Numbered from the stretch's first letter, positions 1 through 9,155 are shown. The stretch is DNA of 64,000 bases from Phycisphaeraceae bacterium (GCA_019636535.1 JAHBXK010000001.1:124001-188000); one strand, 5' to 3'. Notes: generated by a model from the letters alone, not told the origin. Program-made: numbers and translations.

Positions 1-27
1 GGAGAAGTGGCGTGGAGCGCTACCACA

Positions 28-1644
28 ATGCCCGACTTCCTCATCGCCCAGAACATCTCCAAACGCTTCGGCATCACCCAAGCGCTCGACGACGTCTCCG
101 TCGCTTTCCGCCCAGGCGAAGTCCACGCCCTCATGGGCGAAAACGGCGCGGGCAAAAGCACCCTCGGCAAGGTCATCTCCGGTCTCCACAAACAAGACTC
201 AGGAACCGTCACCATCGACGGCCACACCCTCCGCCCCGGCTCCATCGACGACGCCTTCGCACACGGCATCCGCATCGTCCACCAGGAACTCGCGCAGTGC
301 CCCAATCTCACCGTCGCCGAGAACCTCTGCCTCCACGATCTCCCCACCCGCGCCACCCTGTCCCTCGCCGGCTCCCTCGTCGATCGCAAGCGCATGGAAG
401 AACGCGCTGAGCGGCTCATCCGCCGACTCGACCCCACCATCGACGTCCGCCGCCCGCTCGCCGAACTCTCGCCCGGCCACCGCCAGGTCGTCCAGATCGC
501 CTCCAGCCTCGACGAGTCCTCCGGCAAGGGCCACCATCCCGCACGCGTCATCGTCCTCGATGAGCCCACCAGTTCCCTCTCCATCGCCGAGGTCGACAAA
601 CTCCTCGCCATCGTCCGCCAACTCGCCGCCGACGGCCTCACGCTCATCTACGTCTCGCACCGGATGAACGAGATCTTCGAGGTCTGCGACCGCGCTTCGG
701 TCCTCCGCGACGGCAAGTTCGTCGCGACCAACACCGTCCGCGACATCGACGAGTCCGTCCTCGTCGAGCAGATGATCGGCCGAAAGGTGCCGCCCCCCCA
801 GCCGCGTGCCCGCCCCCACCACGACACGGAAACGCCCGCGCTCGAGGTCAAAGGCCTCTCCTCCCCCGGCAGACTCCACGACATCTCCCTCCGCGTCTAC
901 CCGGGTGAGGTGCTCGGCGTTGGCGGCCTCGTCGGCGCGGGCCGCAGCGAACTCCTCAACGCCATCTTCGGCCTCGACCCGCGCGCCCGCGGCTCGGTCC
1001 GCGCGGGCAAAGCCACCCTTCTCTCCACCAGCGCCCCGCACGCCGGCCCGCGCGCTTCCATCGCCGCCGAGGTCGGCTACGTTCCCGAAGACCGCAAACT
1101 CCAGGGCCTCTTCTTCCAACTCGGCATCGGCGAGAACATCGCCATGCCCGTCCTCACGCGCCTCGCCACCGCGCTCGGCATCCGCAAGCCCGCCGGCGAG
1201 TCTTCCTTCATCGCCGAGCGCCTCCGCGCCTTCCGCGTCAAGTCCGCGGGCCCCGCCGCGCTCCCCGACTCCCTCTCCGGCGGCAACCAGCAGAAACTCC
1301 TCATCGCACGCTGGATGGGCAAGAAGACACGCGTCCTCCTCCTCGACGAGCCAACCCGCGGCATCGACGTCGGCACCAAGGCCGAAATCTACCGCCTCAT
1401 CCGCGAAGCCGCCGAACGCGGCATGGCCGTCCTCCTCGTCTCCAGCGAAATGCCCGAACTCCTCGCCCTCAGCGACCGCATCACCGTCCTCTGCAACGGC
1501 CATCGCACCGGCGATCTCGACCGTCCCGCCCCCGGCCCCACCGGCTCCCACACCGACGACCCCCGCGCCATGACCCAGGCCAACATCCTCAGGCTCGCCA
1601 CCTCCGACACCCTCCACACCGCTTCTTCCACCAACGCCGCCTGA
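28..1644 (+). CDS. Sugar ABC transporter ATP-binding protein (RbsA/MglA type)
   Basis: Cytoplasmic ATPase that powers uptake of a monosaccharide by a CUT2-type ABC importer. Two fused nucleotide-binding domains are visible. The first has Walker A GENGAGKST (residues 37-45), signature LSPGHRQ and Walker B VIVLDEPTS. The second has a degenerate Walker A (GLVGAGRSEL), signature LSGGNQQ and Walker B VLLLDEPTRGID. A degenerate second P-loop is normal for the RbsA/MglA/XylG family, and 538 aa is the usual length. I chose ATG at 28 because GGAG lies at 14-17 with good spacing; an in-frame GTG at 7 would add seven residues. The permease and binding protein are not downstream, so they are probably upstream of the window. 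The sugar cannot be told from this sequence. Confidence 0.9.
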   Translation: MPDFLIAQNISKRFGITQALDDVSVAFRPGEVHALMGENGAGKSTLGKVISGLHKQDSGTVTIDGHTLRPGSIDDAFAHGIRIVHQELAQCPNLTVAENLCLHDLPTRATLSLAGSLVDRKRMEERAERLIRRLDPTIDVRRPLAELSPGHRQVVQIASSLDESSGKGHHPARVIVLDEPTSSLSIAEVDKLLAIVRQLAADGLTLIYVSHRMNEIFEVCDRASVLRDGKFVATNTVRDIDESVLVEQMIGRKVPPPQPRARPHHDTETPALEVKGLSSPGRLHDISLRVYPGEVLGVGGLVGAGRSELLNAIFGLDPRARGSVRAGKATLLSTSAPHAGPRASIAAEVGYVPEDRKLQGLFFQLGIGENIAMPVLTRLATALGIRKPAGESSFIAERLRAFRVKSAGPAALPDSLSGGNQQKLLIARWMGKKTRVLLLDEPTRGIDVGTKAEIYRLIREAAERGMAVLLVSSEMPELLALSDRITVLCNGHRTGDLDRPAPGPTGSHTDDPRAMTQANILRLATSDTLHTASSTNAA

Positions 1645-1821
1645 TCCAATCTGAAGCGCACGGCCATGCCCTCAACGCTCGCCACGGCGTGACCCTCGCG
1701 GGACTCGTATACACACGTTCTGTCCTCGCAGCCCGCTCAGGGGTGGTCCGACACGCACCAACCGCCCCCATACGCTCTCAATCAATCTGAAAGCGATCCA
1801 ACGCTCAATTTTCAATTGAAC

Positions 1822-1849
1822 TTGCCGAGCAAGTGATTGCGTGTACTCT
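1822..1849 (+). promoter_or_regulatory. Possible sigma70-type promoter of the 1926 gene
   Basis: TTGCCG (1822-1827) and TACTCT (1844-1849) are separated by 16 bp, about 77 bp before the GTG at 1926. A short inverted repeat ACTTGC-CGA-GCAAGT overlaps the -35 side at 1821-1835. The surrounding 1645-1925 gap holds no credible gene. Consensus match is only moderate. Confidence 0.3.
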
Positions 1850-1925
1850 GTCAATGTGAGTCCGTACCGCCGCTCGTTCTGGGCATTGTTGGATCGACTC
1901 CTGCACACATCGAGAGAGAGACAAC

Positions 1926-4202
1926 GTGACATCACAATCGCACAGTGGCCGGCTGCAGACCCCAATCCACCCCCGTACAGGCTCGCTCGCAAGCGTGTTC
2001 GCGATCTTGACTCTCGCAGGCGCAGCCCACGCCTCCTACTCACCGACTTGGATCTACCAGATCAATCGGGCTGGCCTTTATGGGCCTGAGCACACCGGCA
2101 GCGCGGGTCTGCAGATATCCTTCACAAACACCCTCACTTCCACGGGATGGATGGTGGGACGGTCGTCTCGTTTTTCAGGCACGGGCGCCAACAACGGCAT
2201 GGACACCTGGTGCTTCCGTCCCGATACCAACTCAACGATCCAGATCGGACTCATCGACGGCGACCACACCGGCTCATCCGGTTTCCGCTCCTCGATCGCC
2301 ACGTTCGTGAGCCAGGACGGCATGGCCGTTGGGCAAACACAGCGCATCGCAAGCGTCAACACGAACAACGGTCAGAGCGCGTGGTTCTACTTCCCATCAA
2401 CTGATCTGACCGTTCGAATCGGCCTCACCGACAGCACTCACACCGGCTCCTCCGGCTTTCACTTCACAAGGACGACCGCCGTCAGTCCGTCCGGTCAAGT
2501 CGCGGGAATAACCTACCGGTACACCGGCGTCGATACCGACAACGGAATAGACGCCTGGGTCTTCAATCCCGCCACGAACTCCACGCTCCAGATCGGCTAC
2601 ACAGGCGGTGTGTACACAGGCGCCCTCGGACGGCAAGTCAGCATCATCGATCACCAGAATCAGGCGGGCCAGATCGCCGGCACGTCCAACCGCTATGCCG
2701 GCGTGGCCGCGCTCAGGGGTCAATCGTCATGGGTCTTTGACCCGGTCACCAGCACCACCGTCCAGACCGGTCTCATCGGGGGCGTCTACACAGGCTCCAT
2801 CGGGCATCAGTTCAGTTCGAACCGAAAGCAGAACGAAGCAGGCCACATCGTGGGCTGGTCCCGGCGCTACACGGGCATGAGCACGCACAACGGCTTTGAT
2901 ATGTGGATGTACGATCCGTTCACCAACACCACAATCCCGATCGGACTCACCGGCGGCGCCTACACGGGTTCGGAAGGGCGGCAGGACAGCATCGACAACT
3001 TTCTGAATCAATCAGGCCAGGTCGCGGGACGATCCCAGCGCTTTCTCGGCATCAGTCTCTCGAACGGCCACGACACCTGGATCTACAACCCAACCACCAA
3101 CTCCACCATCCAGACCAACCTCACCGGTGGCGTCTATACAGGCTCGGAAGGCTATCAGGTCGCCTTCAACAATGCACAGAACGCGGCGGGCCATGTCGCG
3201 GGCGTCTCGGAGCGAATCTCGGGCGTCAACCTCGCTGTCGGTCAGGACACGTGGTTCTACAACCCCGCGACCAACACGACCGTTCAAACAAACCTTACCG
3301 GCGGCGTGTACACAGGCTCGGCGGGATACCAGTACAGCCAGAACAACCTGCTGAATGAAGCAGGCCGAGTCGCGGGGTGGTCGTCTCGCATCACCGGCGT
3401 GAGCACCGACAACGGCCGGGATACGTGGGCTTATGACCCCATCTCCAACACGACCGTCCAGACAAATCTCACCGGCGGCGTCTACACCGGATCGGGCGGA
3501 TACCAGGTCGCTTTCAACAGCCACCAGAACGAGTCGGGCCAGATCGCCGGCGTTTCACAACGGATCATCGGCGCGAGCGACTTCAACGGTCAGGATACTT
3601 GGATCTACAACCCCGTCACCCAAACAACCGTGCAGACCGGCCTCTCCGGCGGTGTTCATGCAGGCTCGCAAGGCTATCAGATCAGCACGACTCAGTTTCA
3701 GAACGAGAGCGGTTTTGCTTCCGGGTTCTCCCAACGCTTCACCGGCGTCAACACACAGATCGGCCAGGACGCCTGGTACTTCGACCCGATCACCCAAGAC
3801 ACCTACCAGCCCACCCTCGGCATTCCCAACTCCATCCGAACCTCCGACAACTTTGCCTTCTCATCGATCACGCGACTCTCCGACGACGGCTTCGCACTCG
3901 GTTACTACTCGTACTTCGCGGGCGGTATGAATCCGGCCGTCGACCGGGCCTTCATCTTCCGCCCCGATCTGGGTTTCAGCGATCTGGGCGAACTGGTCGA
4001 CGGCGGCCTCTCCGCCGCGGGTTGGAACACCCTCCTCCGTCCGCAGTTGGAGAGCATGATGGAGTACATTGTCGGCGAGGGCCACACCACCGGCCAATCC
4101 GGCAACAGCCGCAGCATCTTCGTCATGCGCCTCATTCCCGCGCCCAGCGCTTCCGCACTTCTCGCCCTCAGCGCAGTCATTACGATGCGACGACGTCGAT
4201 GA
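1926..4202 (+). CDS. Secreted tandem-repeat (HAF-like) protein with C-terminal sorting tail
   Basis: Predicted exported protein of 758 aa. A hydrophobic signal stretch (SVFAILTLAGAAHA) sits at about residues 24-37. The body is ten tandem repeats of roughly 54 residues, each with a core like VYTGSEGYQ, then NQSGQVAGRS, then NGHDTWIYNP. This resembles the extracellular HAF-repeat layout and probably folds as a beta-propeller or solenoid. The C-terminus is Pro-Ala-Pro, a hydrophobic segment and RRRR, a PEP-CTERM-like cell-surface sorting signal. The GTG start at 1926 follows a GAGAGAGAG purine tract. Repeats 7-9 are nearly identical, suggesting recent duplication. Substrate or partner is unknown. 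Confidence 0.8.
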   Translation: MTSQSHSGRLQTPIHPRTGSLASVFAILTLAGAAHASYSPTWIYQINRAGLYGPEHTGSAGLQISFTNTLTSTGWMVGRSSRFSGTGANNGMDTWCFRPDTNSTIQIGLIDGDHTGSSGFRSSIATFVSQDGMAVGQTQRIASVNTNNGQSAWFYFPSTDLTVRIGLTDSTHTGSSGFHFTRTTAVSPSGQVAGITYRYTGVDTDNGIDAWVFNPATNSTLQIGYTGGVYTGALGRQVSIIDHQNQAGQIAGTSNRYAGVAALRGQSSWVFDPVTSTTVQTGLIGGVYTGSIGHQFSSNRKQNEAGHIVGWSRRYTGMSTHNGFDMWMYDPFTNTTIPIGLTGGAYTGSEGRQDSIDNFLNQSGQVAGRSQRFLGISLSNGHDTWIYNPTTNSTIQTNLTGGVYTGSEGYQVAFNNAQNAAGHVAGVSERISGVNLAVGQDTWFYNPATNTTVQTNLTGGVYTGSAGYQYSQNNLLNEAGRVAGWSSRITGVSTDNGRDTWAYDPISNTTVQTNLTGGVYTGSGGYQVAFNSHQNESGQIAGVSQRIIGASDFNGQDTWIYNPVTQTTVQTGLSGGVHAGSQGYQISTTQFQNESGFASGFSQRFTGVNTQIGQDAWYFDPITQDTYQPTLGIPNSIRTSDNFAFSSITRLSDDGFALGYYSYFAGGMNPAVDRAFIFRPDLGFSDLGELVDGGLSAAGWNTLLRPQLESMMEYIVGEGHTTGQSGNSRSIFVMRLIPAPSASALLALSAVITMRRRR

Positions 4203-4355
4203 CCCGCCGAGCACGGCAGCCCGAACCGGCAGCATCACCACCTTCCCGGCTGCCCCATGCTCTTGATCCCTCCTTGCCTCCCCGCACTTCCCCTCCTCCA
4301 CTTTTCCGCTCTGCCGCTCCGCCCCTTTGCCGCTTCTCCCCCCACTCCCCCCTCA

Positions 4356-5684
4356 TCACGCCCGCATCGGCTCGCCGTCCCCCTCCGCCGGCGCCACAAA
4401 CTTGATCGGCGCCATCGGATCGTCCGGGTCCACACCCACCGCCGTCAGCACGCGCCGATCAAACGCCTCGCGCCCCATCCGAAACACCAGACTCAACTGC
4501 GGCCGAATCACCGCGCAAGGCCACCCCTCCGCCGGTCGATCCCGCAGTTTCGACCAGTCCTTATCCGTTGACACGATCCAGTCCGACCCGTTCGCCGACG
4601 CAGCGCCCACGATCGACCGCACCACCGCATCGTCGAAAGCGTCGTGATCCGGCAGCACAAACAGGTCCGCCAGCCTCCCCGGGTTCGTCCGATCGCCCAG
4701 CAGCGTCCGCCGCAGCGCGCGCACAAACCCCGCCGGGTTCCCGATCGCGCACACACCCGTCACCGCGCTCCCAAGCAACTCGTCCAGCGGCAGCAACACA
4801 TCATCGCCGAACACGCGCCCGCGCCCGTCCTTCAGCAACTCCGGCACGAACCGCGCTGCGTGCGACCGCGCCAGTTTCAACCCCGTCCACACGTGCGCCG
4901 TGACCGCCGTCGGCGGCTTCCCGTGCGCGTGCGTGATGTGGTTCGAGAGTTCCAGCAGCGTCTCCGACGTCCCCCCACCACTCTCCGCGATCGCGCGCTC
5001 CGCGCCCTCGTTCGGGTCCGCACCCGGCGGCGGGTCCAGCAACTCCGCGTGCGTGATCACCACCGCGTCAGCGCGCGCCAGCGACTCCACCGGCTCGCGC
5101 AGCCACCCGCGCGGCAGCAACCGATCCGCGAAAGGACTACGCGACGCGTCGATCAACACGACGTCCAGGTCGCGCGCGATCTTCCGATGCTGAAACCCGT
5201 CGTCCAGCACCACGCAATCCACCTTCGGCTGAAACGGCTTGTCCAACAGCGCGCGAATCCCGCCCAGCCGATCAGGCTGCGCCACGATCGGCAACTCCGG
5301 AAACACGCGCCGATACTCGTCCGCCTCATCCGAACTGTGCGCTGGCTCGCGCGCTTGCTCGATCAACAACCGCGGCGGCGCATTCCGCCCCTTCCGCGCG
5401 CGATACCCGCGCATCGCCACGCACGGACTCATCCCCGCTTCCAGCAGCAGCCCCACCACGTGCATCACCATCGGCGTCTTGCCGGTCCCACCAACCGACA
5501 GATTGCCGACACTCACGACCGGCAACTCCACTTTTGTCACGCCCCGCCCCGCATCAAACCCCCGATTCCGGCGGGCGATCGCCGCCCGATACACCGGCTC
5601 AGCCATCGCGCCCAGCCACTTCGGCACCGGCCCCCGCGCGCTCCCCGGCGACGTTTGCTCGACTTGCGCGCCTGCCGATCCCAT
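4356..5684 (-). CDS. lpxK: Tetraacyldisaccharide 4'-kinase
   Basis: Phosphorylates the 4' position of the lipid A disaccharide precursor at the inner face of the cytoplasmic membrane, the sixth step of lipid A synthesis. The P-loop region GNLSVGGTGKT (residues 60-70) and the following FQHRKIARDLDVVLID segment are typical of LpxK. Length 442 aa is longer than the roughly 330 aa E. coli enzyme; the extra length is spread over internal segments such as the part before LLELSNHITHAHG. ATG at 5684 is preceded by AGGA seven bases upstream. No other lipid A genes are adjacent. Its presence argues for a lipopolysaccharide-bearing outer membrane. Confidence 0.92.
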   Translation of the reverse strand: MGSAGAQVEQTSPGSARGPVPKWLGAMAEPVYRAAIARRNRGFDAGRGVTKVELPVVSVGNLSVGGTGKTPMVMHVVGLLLEAGMSPCVAMRGYRARKGRNAPPRLLIEQAREPAHSSDEADEYRRVFPELPIVAQPDRLGGIRALLDKPFQPKVDCVVLDDGFQHRKIARDLDVVLIDASRSPFADRLLPRGWLREPVESLARADAVVITHAELLDPPPGADPNEGAERAIAESGGGTSETLLELSNHITHAHGKPPTAVTAHVWTGLKLARSHAARFVPELLKDGRGRVFGDDVLLPLDELLGSAVTGVCAIGNPAGFVRALRRTLLGDRTNPGRLADLFVLPDHDAFDDAVVRSIVGAASANGSDWIVSTDKDWSKLRDRPAEGWPCAVIRPQLSLVFRMGREAFDRRVLTAVGVDPDDPMAPIKFVAPAEGDGEPMRA

Positions 5685-5759
5685 GCCGCATCCTACCAGC
5701 CCGCCCCGCGCCGACTCACCACCCCCCTATCCAGGTACTCCAGGCGCACCTTTTGAAGA

Positions 5760-5785
5760 GGGGGTGTTCCACGTGGAACACCCCC
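5760..5785. other. parS-like centromere site (perfect palindrome)
   Basis: The 16-mer TGTTCCACGTGGAACA at 5765-5780 fits the chromosomal ParB-binding consensus TGTTNCACGTGNAACA at every position. It is extended by five G on the left and five C on the right into a perfect 26-bp palindrome. It lies in the gap between divergent lpxK and the 5872 gene, outside any likely coding sequence. ParA/ParB genes are not in the window. Alternatively it could be an operator or terminator stem, but the exact core makes parS the best reading. Confidence 0.7.
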
Positions 5786-5871
5786 CCCTCCCCCCCCCAC
5801 CCCCCGGAATGAACTACCATCGACTGAGAACCGACCGTTTTCCCAGTCTTGCGAAACAGGAACCGACTCGA

Positions 5872-6759
5872 ATGCTCAAGCCGGCGTTTTCAACCGTTGC
5901 CTGTCCCGCGCAGCCGCTTCGGGAAATCGCCCGCCTGGCCGAGGAATGGGGATACGAAGGTGTGGAACTGCGGACGTTCGGCGACGATTCGCGGCAGTTC
6001 GCCTGCGATCCGGCTCTGAGCGACCCGGCGAAAGTGCTGCGGACTTTCAGCGAGCGGGGAATCGAGATTTTGTCACTCGCGACGTCGTTGAGCTTTGATG
6101 CGCGGTTTTCCGGGCCGCCGGTGATCGGGCGGGCGCTTTTCGATCAGGACCGGTCGATCCGCGAGGGTCGGCGGGCGATCGACCTGGCGAACGCGCTGGG
6201 GTGCCCGATTGTGCGCGTGTTCGGTTTCAGGATTCCGGCGCGCGAGTCGCGCGTCTCAGCGCTTGCTCGGATCACGGATCGTCTGAAGCAGGTTCTGGAT
6301 CAGGCGGATCGGACGGGGGTGCGGCTGGCGCTGGAGAACGGCGGGAGTTTCGGGAAGGTTTCGGAGGTTGTGGAGTTGCTCGACGCGTGCGATAGCCCGC
6401 TGCTGGGCGTGTGCTACTCGAACGCGGCGGCGATGCTGGCGGGCGAGGACCCGGTTGCCGGCGTGAAGGCGCTGGGCGATCGCATCATTTCAGCGCGGGT
6501 GCGTGATGCGATCAACGGTGTTCCTTGCCTGTTGGGTGAGGGTGATCTGAAGGCCCGTGCGTTCGGCGAGGCGTTGATGGAGCGGGGGCTTTCGATCCCG
6601 TTGATTTTCGAGCATGATGCGGCGTGGCGGAGCGATGCGCTGCCCGGGCAGAGCGTGCTGCCGGCGGCGGCGAGAGCGATGTTCGGGTGGATGGCGGGCG
6701 CCGGTGGCGGGAAGGGCGTTCGCACGGTCGCCGGCGCTGCGGTCGCCGGGCATCGGTGA
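5872..6759 (+). CDS. TIM-barrel sugar phosphate isomerase/epimerase family protein
   Basis: A 295-aa protein of the xylose-isomerase-like TIM-barrel (AP endonuclease 2) superfamily. Visible hallmarks are AEEWGYEGVELR near the N-terminus, ANALGCPIVRVFGF in the middle and a VRLALENGG metal-site strand. Such enzymes isomerise or epimerise sugars, hydroxypyruvate or inositol derivatives, using divalent metals. The exact substrate cannot be read here. ATG 5872 has AGGA at 5858-5861 with 10-bp spacing; an in-frame ATG at 5809 lies next to the palindrome and lacks a ribosome site. It is followed by queG after 22 bp, so the two are probably co-transcribed. Confidence 0.75.
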   Translation: MLKPAFSTVACPAQPLREIARLAEEWGYEGVELRTFGDDSRQFACDPALSDPAKVLRTFSERGIEILSLATSLSFDARFSGPPVIGRALFDQDRSIREGRRAIDLANALGCPIVRVFGFRIPARESRVSALARITDRLKQVLDQADRTGVRLALENGGSFGKVSEVVELLDACDSPLLGVCYSNAAAMLAGEDPVAGVKALGDRIISARVRDAINGVPCLLGEGDLKARAFGEALMERGLSIPLIFEHDAAWRSDALPGQSVLPAAARAMFGWMAGAGGGKGVRTVAGAAVAGHR

Positions 6760-6781
6760 GGGGCGTGAACGGAGGCGGGGC

Positions 6782-7936
6782 GTGAGTTCATCGGCGCGCG
6801 ATCTGACTCGGCGCGTTGTGGAGGCTTGCCGGGCGATGGGTTTCGCCGGGGCGGGCGTGTGCCGGGCTGCGCCGTCGGCGTGGGACAGCGAAGTGCGCGC
6901 GTGGCTGGGCGCTGGGAAGCACGGCACGATGGACTGGCTGGAGGCGAGCGCGGGTGTTCGGCTTGATGTCGGCGCGTACCTGAAGGATGTGCGGAGCGTG
7001 ATCGTGGTGATGGATCAGCACGCGCGGGCGGACGAGGCGCGGATGCACAGGCGAGACGCCTGTGCCACAGGTGCCGAGGCGGGAGGAGGAAGGATCGCGC
7101 GGTATGCGCGCGGGGGCGACTATCACACGTCGATGTCGGCGCGGCTGCGCAGGCTGGCCGATGCGCTGCGACGGGAGCACGAGGGCGCGGGGTTTCGCGC
7201 GTTTGTTGACGTGATGCCGGTGCTGGAGCGCGAGCACGCGCAGCGCGCTGGGCTGGGTTGGATCGGGAAGCACACGCTGCTGATCCATCCGGAGTTGGGG
7301 AGTTACACGACGCTGGGCGGGATCGCGACGACGCTGGAGTTGGAGGAGGGCGACGGCGATGGTGCGCTTGCGCCTGTGACGGATCACTGCGGCGCCTGCA
7401 CGCGCTGCATCGATGCGTGCCCGACGAGCGCGATCACGCCGTACAGCGTGGATGCAACCAAGTGCGTCTCGTACCTGACGATCGAGCACGATGGGCGCAT
7501 CGATCCATCGCTGCACGAGGGGATGGGCGATTGGCTGATCGGGTGCGACGTGTGCCAGGAGGTGTGCCCGCACAACCATCGGCCCGTGTCGCGCGTGGAT
7601 CGGGGCGGTCAGCGCGTGAACGGGCGGTACTTGTCGGGCGCGAGCGTCGAAGACGGCTTTGATTTGTTGGAACTTCTCGGGTGGACGGAGGCGGACCGAT
7701 CGTCGCGGCTGACCTCATCGGCGATCAAGCGGTTGACGCTCCGCACGCTGAAGCGGAACGCGCTGATCGCGGCGGGGAATCGGCTGGTGCGCGCGGAGGA
7801 TGTGCCGCTGGAGGCGCGTGTGCGCGCGATCGCGGCGGATGAGGCGGAGGATGAACTGGTTCGGCAGACTGCGCGGGACGTGGTCGATCGGCTCAGCCGC
7901 CGAAGGCCTTCTTGTAGTCCTCAACGAACTTCTTGA
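6782..7936 (+). CDS. queG: Epoxyqueuosine reductase
   Basis: Cobalamin- and iron-sulfur-dependent enzyme that reduces epoxyqueuosine to queuosine at the tRNA wobble base. Two 4Fe-4S clusters are encoded: C203xxC206xxC209xxxC213P and C255xxC258xxxC262P, in the expected order. The region around [25 protein letters not shown] is diagnostic of the family. GTG at 6782 follows GGAGG at 6771-6775. Residues around 88-95 ([10 protein letters not shown]) are an odd insert encoded by a dispersed hairpin repeat (7045-7065). The last 44 bp overlap the 3' end of the convergent transaldolase gene. Confidence 0.92.
   Translation: MSSSARDLTRRVVEACRAMGFAGAGVCRAAPSAWDSEVRAWLGAGKHGTMDWLEASAGVRLDVGAYLKDVRSVIVVMDQHARADEARMHRRDACATGAEAGGGRIARYARGGDYHTSMSARLRRLADALRREHEGAGFRAFVDVMPVLEREHAQRAGLGWIGKHTLLIHPELGSYTTLGGIATTLELEEGDGDGALAPVTDHCGACTRCIDACPTSAITPYSVDATKCVSYLTIEHDGRIDPSLHEGMGDWLIGCDVCQEVCPHNHRPVSRVDRGGQRVNGRYLSGASVEDGFDLLELLGWTEADRSSRLTSSAIKRLTLRTLKRNALIAAGNRLVRAEDVPLEARVRAIAADEAEDELVRQTARDVVDRLSRRRPSCSPQRTS
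7045..7065. repeat. Dispersed hairpin repeat inside queG
   Basis: GCACAGGCG-AGA-CGCCTGTGC forms a perfect 9-bp stem with a 3-nt loop and is read in frame as part of a small insert in QueG. A diverged copy in the opposite orientation lies in priA at 50410-50430 (17 of 21 positions match). It behaves like a REP/MITE-like intragenic repeat. Confidence 0.6.
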
Positions 7937-8540
7937 GGCCGGTGTCGGTGAGCGGGTGCTGGAGCATCTGCTTGATGACGCTCATGGGGACGGTGGCGAC
8001 GTCGGCACCGGCGAGGGCGCAATCGACCATGTGCTTGGGGTGGCGGATGCTCGCGGCGAGGAGTTTGGTGGTGAAGCCGTAGTTGTCGTAGATCTGGCGG
8101 ATGCGGTTGATGAGGTCCATGCCGTCCTCGCCGACGTCGTCGACGCGGCCGATGAACGGGCTGACGAGGAACGCGCCGGCCTTGGCGACCATGAGCGCTT
8201 GCAGCGGCTGGAAGCAGAGCGTCATGTTGGTGCGGACGCCGTCGTCGCTGAGGGCCTTGCAGGCCTTGAGGCCGTCGATGGTGATGGGGAGTTTGATGAC
8301 GATGTTGTCGGCGATCTTGCGCTTGACGGCGGCTTCCTTCATCATGCCGGCGTAGTCGGTGCTGATGACCTCCGCGCTGACGGGGCCCTTGACGACCTCG
8401 CAGATCTCGGCGAGGCGCTTGTTGTAGTCGACGCCCTCTTTGGCGATGAGGGAGGGGTTGGTGGTGACGCCGTCGAGGACGCCGAGGGCCGCGGCCTCTT
8501 TGATTTCGTTGATGTTGGCGGTGTCGATGTACAGTTCCAT
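7893..8540 (-). CDS. tal: Transaldolase (small, fructose-6-phosphate aldolase-like type)
   Basis: Class I aldolase of the non-oxidative pentose phosphate pathway, transferring dihydroxyacetone between sugar phosphates. At 215 aa it belongs to the short transaldolase/FSA subfamily. It begins with the [15 protein letters not shown] strand, followed by [13 protein letters not shown] and the Schiff-base lysine K83 in [21 protein letters not shown] and [13 protein letters not shown] are also classic. ATG 8540 is used. The 3' end overlaps queG convergently by 44 bp, so the two terminal regions are read on both strands. Confidence 0.93.
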   Translation of the reverse strand: MELYIDTANINEIKEAAALGVLDGVTTNPSLIAKEGVDYNKRLAEICEVVKGPVSAEVISTDYAGMMKEAAVKRKIADNIVIKLPITIDGLKACKALSDDGVRTNMTLCFQPLQALMVAKAGAFLVSPFIGRVDDVGEDGMDLINRIRQIYDNYGFTTKLLAASIRHPKHMVDCALAGADVATVPMSVIKQMLQHPLTDTGLKKFVEDYKKAFGG

Positions 8541-8564
8541 GGCGTGAGGCTCCGTGCGTCGTGG

Positions 8565-8580
8565 GTGTGTGTGTGTGTGT
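8565..8580. repeat. (GT)8 dinucleotide repeat upstream of tal
   Basis: Eight GT units lie 25-40 bp before the transaldolase start codon on the minus strand. Dinucleotide runs in leader or promoter positions can vary in length by slippage. Nothing else is seen in the 8541-8666 gap. Confidence 0.6.
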
Positions 8581-8666
8581 CTGTGGCGGTGGCGCTGACT
8601 GAATGAGCCAGTGTAGGAATGCGGACAGCGGGGCTGAGACGGCGGGGCCTTGGAACGACAGCACGG

Positions 8667-9155
8667 TCACCGTGCGGCGGACAGCCGTTCAACGACTTCC
8701 GGAACGGATGCGGTGTATGGGAACGAGCCGTACCAGGTTGTGCCGCCGTCGATGGAGCCGGTTTGCAGGAGCCAGGCGCGGTCGTTGGTGTGATCGATGG
8801 CCAGCATGAAGAAGGGGTAGTCGGAAGTCGCGACTGCGCGATCGTTCGGCACTTTCAGAACCGAGAGGATGAATTTGGCGATGTCGGCCGGCGGCTCGAT
8901 TGGAAACCACGATCGGCTCAGTTCGGCAAGATCAGGTTCGGCGAGTTGTAGGGCGAGGCCGCGCGGATCTTCTCCGAACTGCGTAGGTTCGACGGTCGAA
9001 TCTGGCGTGCGGGCGCTGCTGGAGCAAGAGGCCAGCGCGGTGAGCGCGGCGAGCGTTGTGAACACGGCGATGGTGGCGGTGATGGAGACGATCGCCTTGC
9101 AGGTTGCAGTGCGGGTGCGTGGACCGAGGGAGGCGATGGAGTGAGGCGTGGTCAT
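8667..9155 (-). CDS. Putative lipoprotein, paralogue of the 11240-11692 gene
   Basis: A 162-aa protein with a hydrophobic N-terminus ending in a lipobox-like ALTALASC, so probably membrane-anchored outside the cytoplasm. The mature part contains DPRGLALQLAEPDL, LSRSW, ATSDYPFFMLAI and NDRAWLLQTGSIDG. The same blocks, in the same order, occur in the protein at 11240-11692, so the two are paralogues of about 110 shared residues. I do not recognise a known domain and assign no function. It stands alone, divergent from the ankyrin gene. There is no clear ribosome site before the ATG. Confidence 0.65.
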   Translation of the reverse strand: MTTPHSIASLGPRTRTATCKAIVSITATIAVFTTLAALTALASCSSSARTPDSTVEPTQFGEDPRGLALQLAEPDLAELSRSWFPIEPPADIAKFILSVLKVPNDRAVATSDYPFFMLAIDHTNDRAWLLQTGSIDGGTTWYGSFPYTASVPEVVERLSAAR

